Source: Candidatus Sulfuricurvum sp. RIFRC-1 (GTDB lineage: Bacteria; Campylobacterota; Campylobacteria; Campylobacterales; Sulfurimonadaceae). From it: 64,000 nucleotides of DNA. Under the pieces are notes generated by a model. It made no database searches. It was not told where the DNA came from and was given only the letters and a program-made list of their open reading frames with translations. Below, piece by piece: positions 63,538 to 64,000 of this stretch (positions are counted from its first letter, which is position 1; each line of letters starts with the position of its first letter). The stretch covers positions 744,001 through 808,000 of the forward strand of contig NC_020505.1 in the NCBI RefSeq assembly GCF_000310245.1, written 5' to 3'. A program made the position numbers and the translations under genes.

Positions 63538-64000
63538 TTATTTTGGGAGAAGTCTCATTTCCATCTCATTCATCTTCTCTACAATCAATGGTAAAATATT
63601 TTCACTTTTTGTTTTATCGATAAACCCATCCGCTCCTAAGCTGGCCGCTTCACGTTTATTATTATCACCCGTCATTGAACTGTTCACAATAATAGGGATA
63701 AATTTGGTTTCAGCATTCGCTTTAAGGCGTTGAATAACCGTAAAACCAGACATTTCAGGCATTTCGATATCCGTGATAATGGCGGGGATAGAGGAAGGAT
63801 TCGGATGTTTGGCAATGAACTCTATCATATCTTTGCCATTATTGAAAATCTGATAACCTATATGGGCATGTTCAAAAATATGGATCAAATGGCGCTGAGC
63901 CGTTTTGGAATCTTCAGCGATGAGAACAACGCCATTTTTGAGTTTAGGCGGCATTGTAATATTTGCGAGTGATTTTGCTGCAATTTCCACATTGACCATT
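63538..64000 (-). CDS. cheV: CheV, C-terminal receiver domain (partial)
   Basis: About 154 residues visible; the frame runs off the right edge at 64000. Receiver domain with VLIAEDSK (acidic pair), TDIEMPEMSG (phosphorylation site), NSSM and IDKTKSE (lysine). The N-terminal linker and the sequence AAKSLANI, as well as the domain start after about 20 residues, fit CheV, which has a CheW-like domain first; that part would lie outside. CheV couples chemoreceptors to CheA and may act as a phosphate sink. A separate response regulator is less likely. Confidence 0.72.
   Translation of the reverse strand, partial: MVNVEIAAKSLANITMPPKLKNGVVLIAEDSKTAQRHLIHIFEHAHIGYQIFNNGKDMIEFIAKHPNPSSIPAIITDIEMPEMSGFTVIQRLKANAETKFIPIIVNSSMTGDNNKREAASLGADGFIDKTKSENILPLIVEKMNEMEMRLLPK

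Overview
The window looks like a chromosomal segment of a free-living Campylobacterota (epsilonproteobacterium), most likely of the Sulfuricurvum/Sulfurimonas group. This is inferred from gene content, moderate GC, extended -10 promoters (TGnTATAAT type), and a block in the order FtsX-FtsE-TrmB-FlpA-like-RluD-RodA, an order I recall from Campylobacter jejuni. A PycB-type carboxyltransferase with its own biotin domain also fits an autotrophic or anaplerotic lifestyle. No database search was possible; every assignment rests on reading motifs.

Layout. 1-987: end of a TPR protein and trpC. 1072-5007: a four-gene operon, each junction an ATGA overlap, coding a circularly permuted ATP-grasp enzyme, an alpha-E protein and two aspartoacylase-like proteins, of which the second has lost its zinc ligands. 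5085-9620: two c-di-GMP enzymes (a haem-motif GGDEF-EAL and a zinc-binding CZB-GGDEF), a YqeY-like protein and flgH. 9763-16995: a tight minus-strand operon (RluD, FlpA-like lipoprotein, TrmB, FtsE, FtsX, EnvC-like) and divergent rodA. 17031-19691: a CAU-anticodon tRNA followed by a low-GC accessory patch with a broken ParE/RelE toxin, an unknown membrane protein and an AbiEii-like nucleotidyltransferase with an HTH partner. 19762-22884: SixA, Nudix, a 36-residue membrane protein, aldo/keto reductase, DUF3108 protein and tRNA-Gly.

22972-31700 is a compact Lap-type biofilm adhesin system on the minus strand: TolC-like outer membrane protein, LapG-type protease, LapB-type ABC exporter, LapC/HlyD adaptor, a LuxR-type regulator with a degenerate receiver, and an 826-residue adhesin whose N-terminal retention module carries a TAAG cleavage site. 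31782-34866: an RND/MMPL transporter with a monothiol thioredoxin-like partner. 35012-42643: YcgN, FhlB-like and FliK-like flagellar proteins, a methyltransferase, a REC-PilZ protein coupled to an ODP-type di-iron protein, and an AarF/UbiB kinase. 42775-56859: a dense signalling block (two dCache sensors with GGDEF or GGDEF-EAL, HD-GYP, a DEAD-box helicase, a double solute-binding GGDEF protein, a chemoreceptor, PAS-GGDEF-EAL). 56923-64000: photolyase, DUF523/DUF1722 protein, a lytic transglycosylase-like protein, pyrophosphatase, a His-repeat small protein upstream of pycB, and the end of cheV.

The unifying theme is second-messenger control of surface life. Eight proteins make, break or bind c-di-GMP, and they sit beside a complete exporter/adhesin/protease set that in Pseudomonas is controlled by c-di-GMP through LapD. 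No LapD is visible here. The least understood parts are the ATP-grasp/alpha-E/aspartoacylase operon, the low-GC island beside the tRNA, and the His-repeat protein ahead of pycB.
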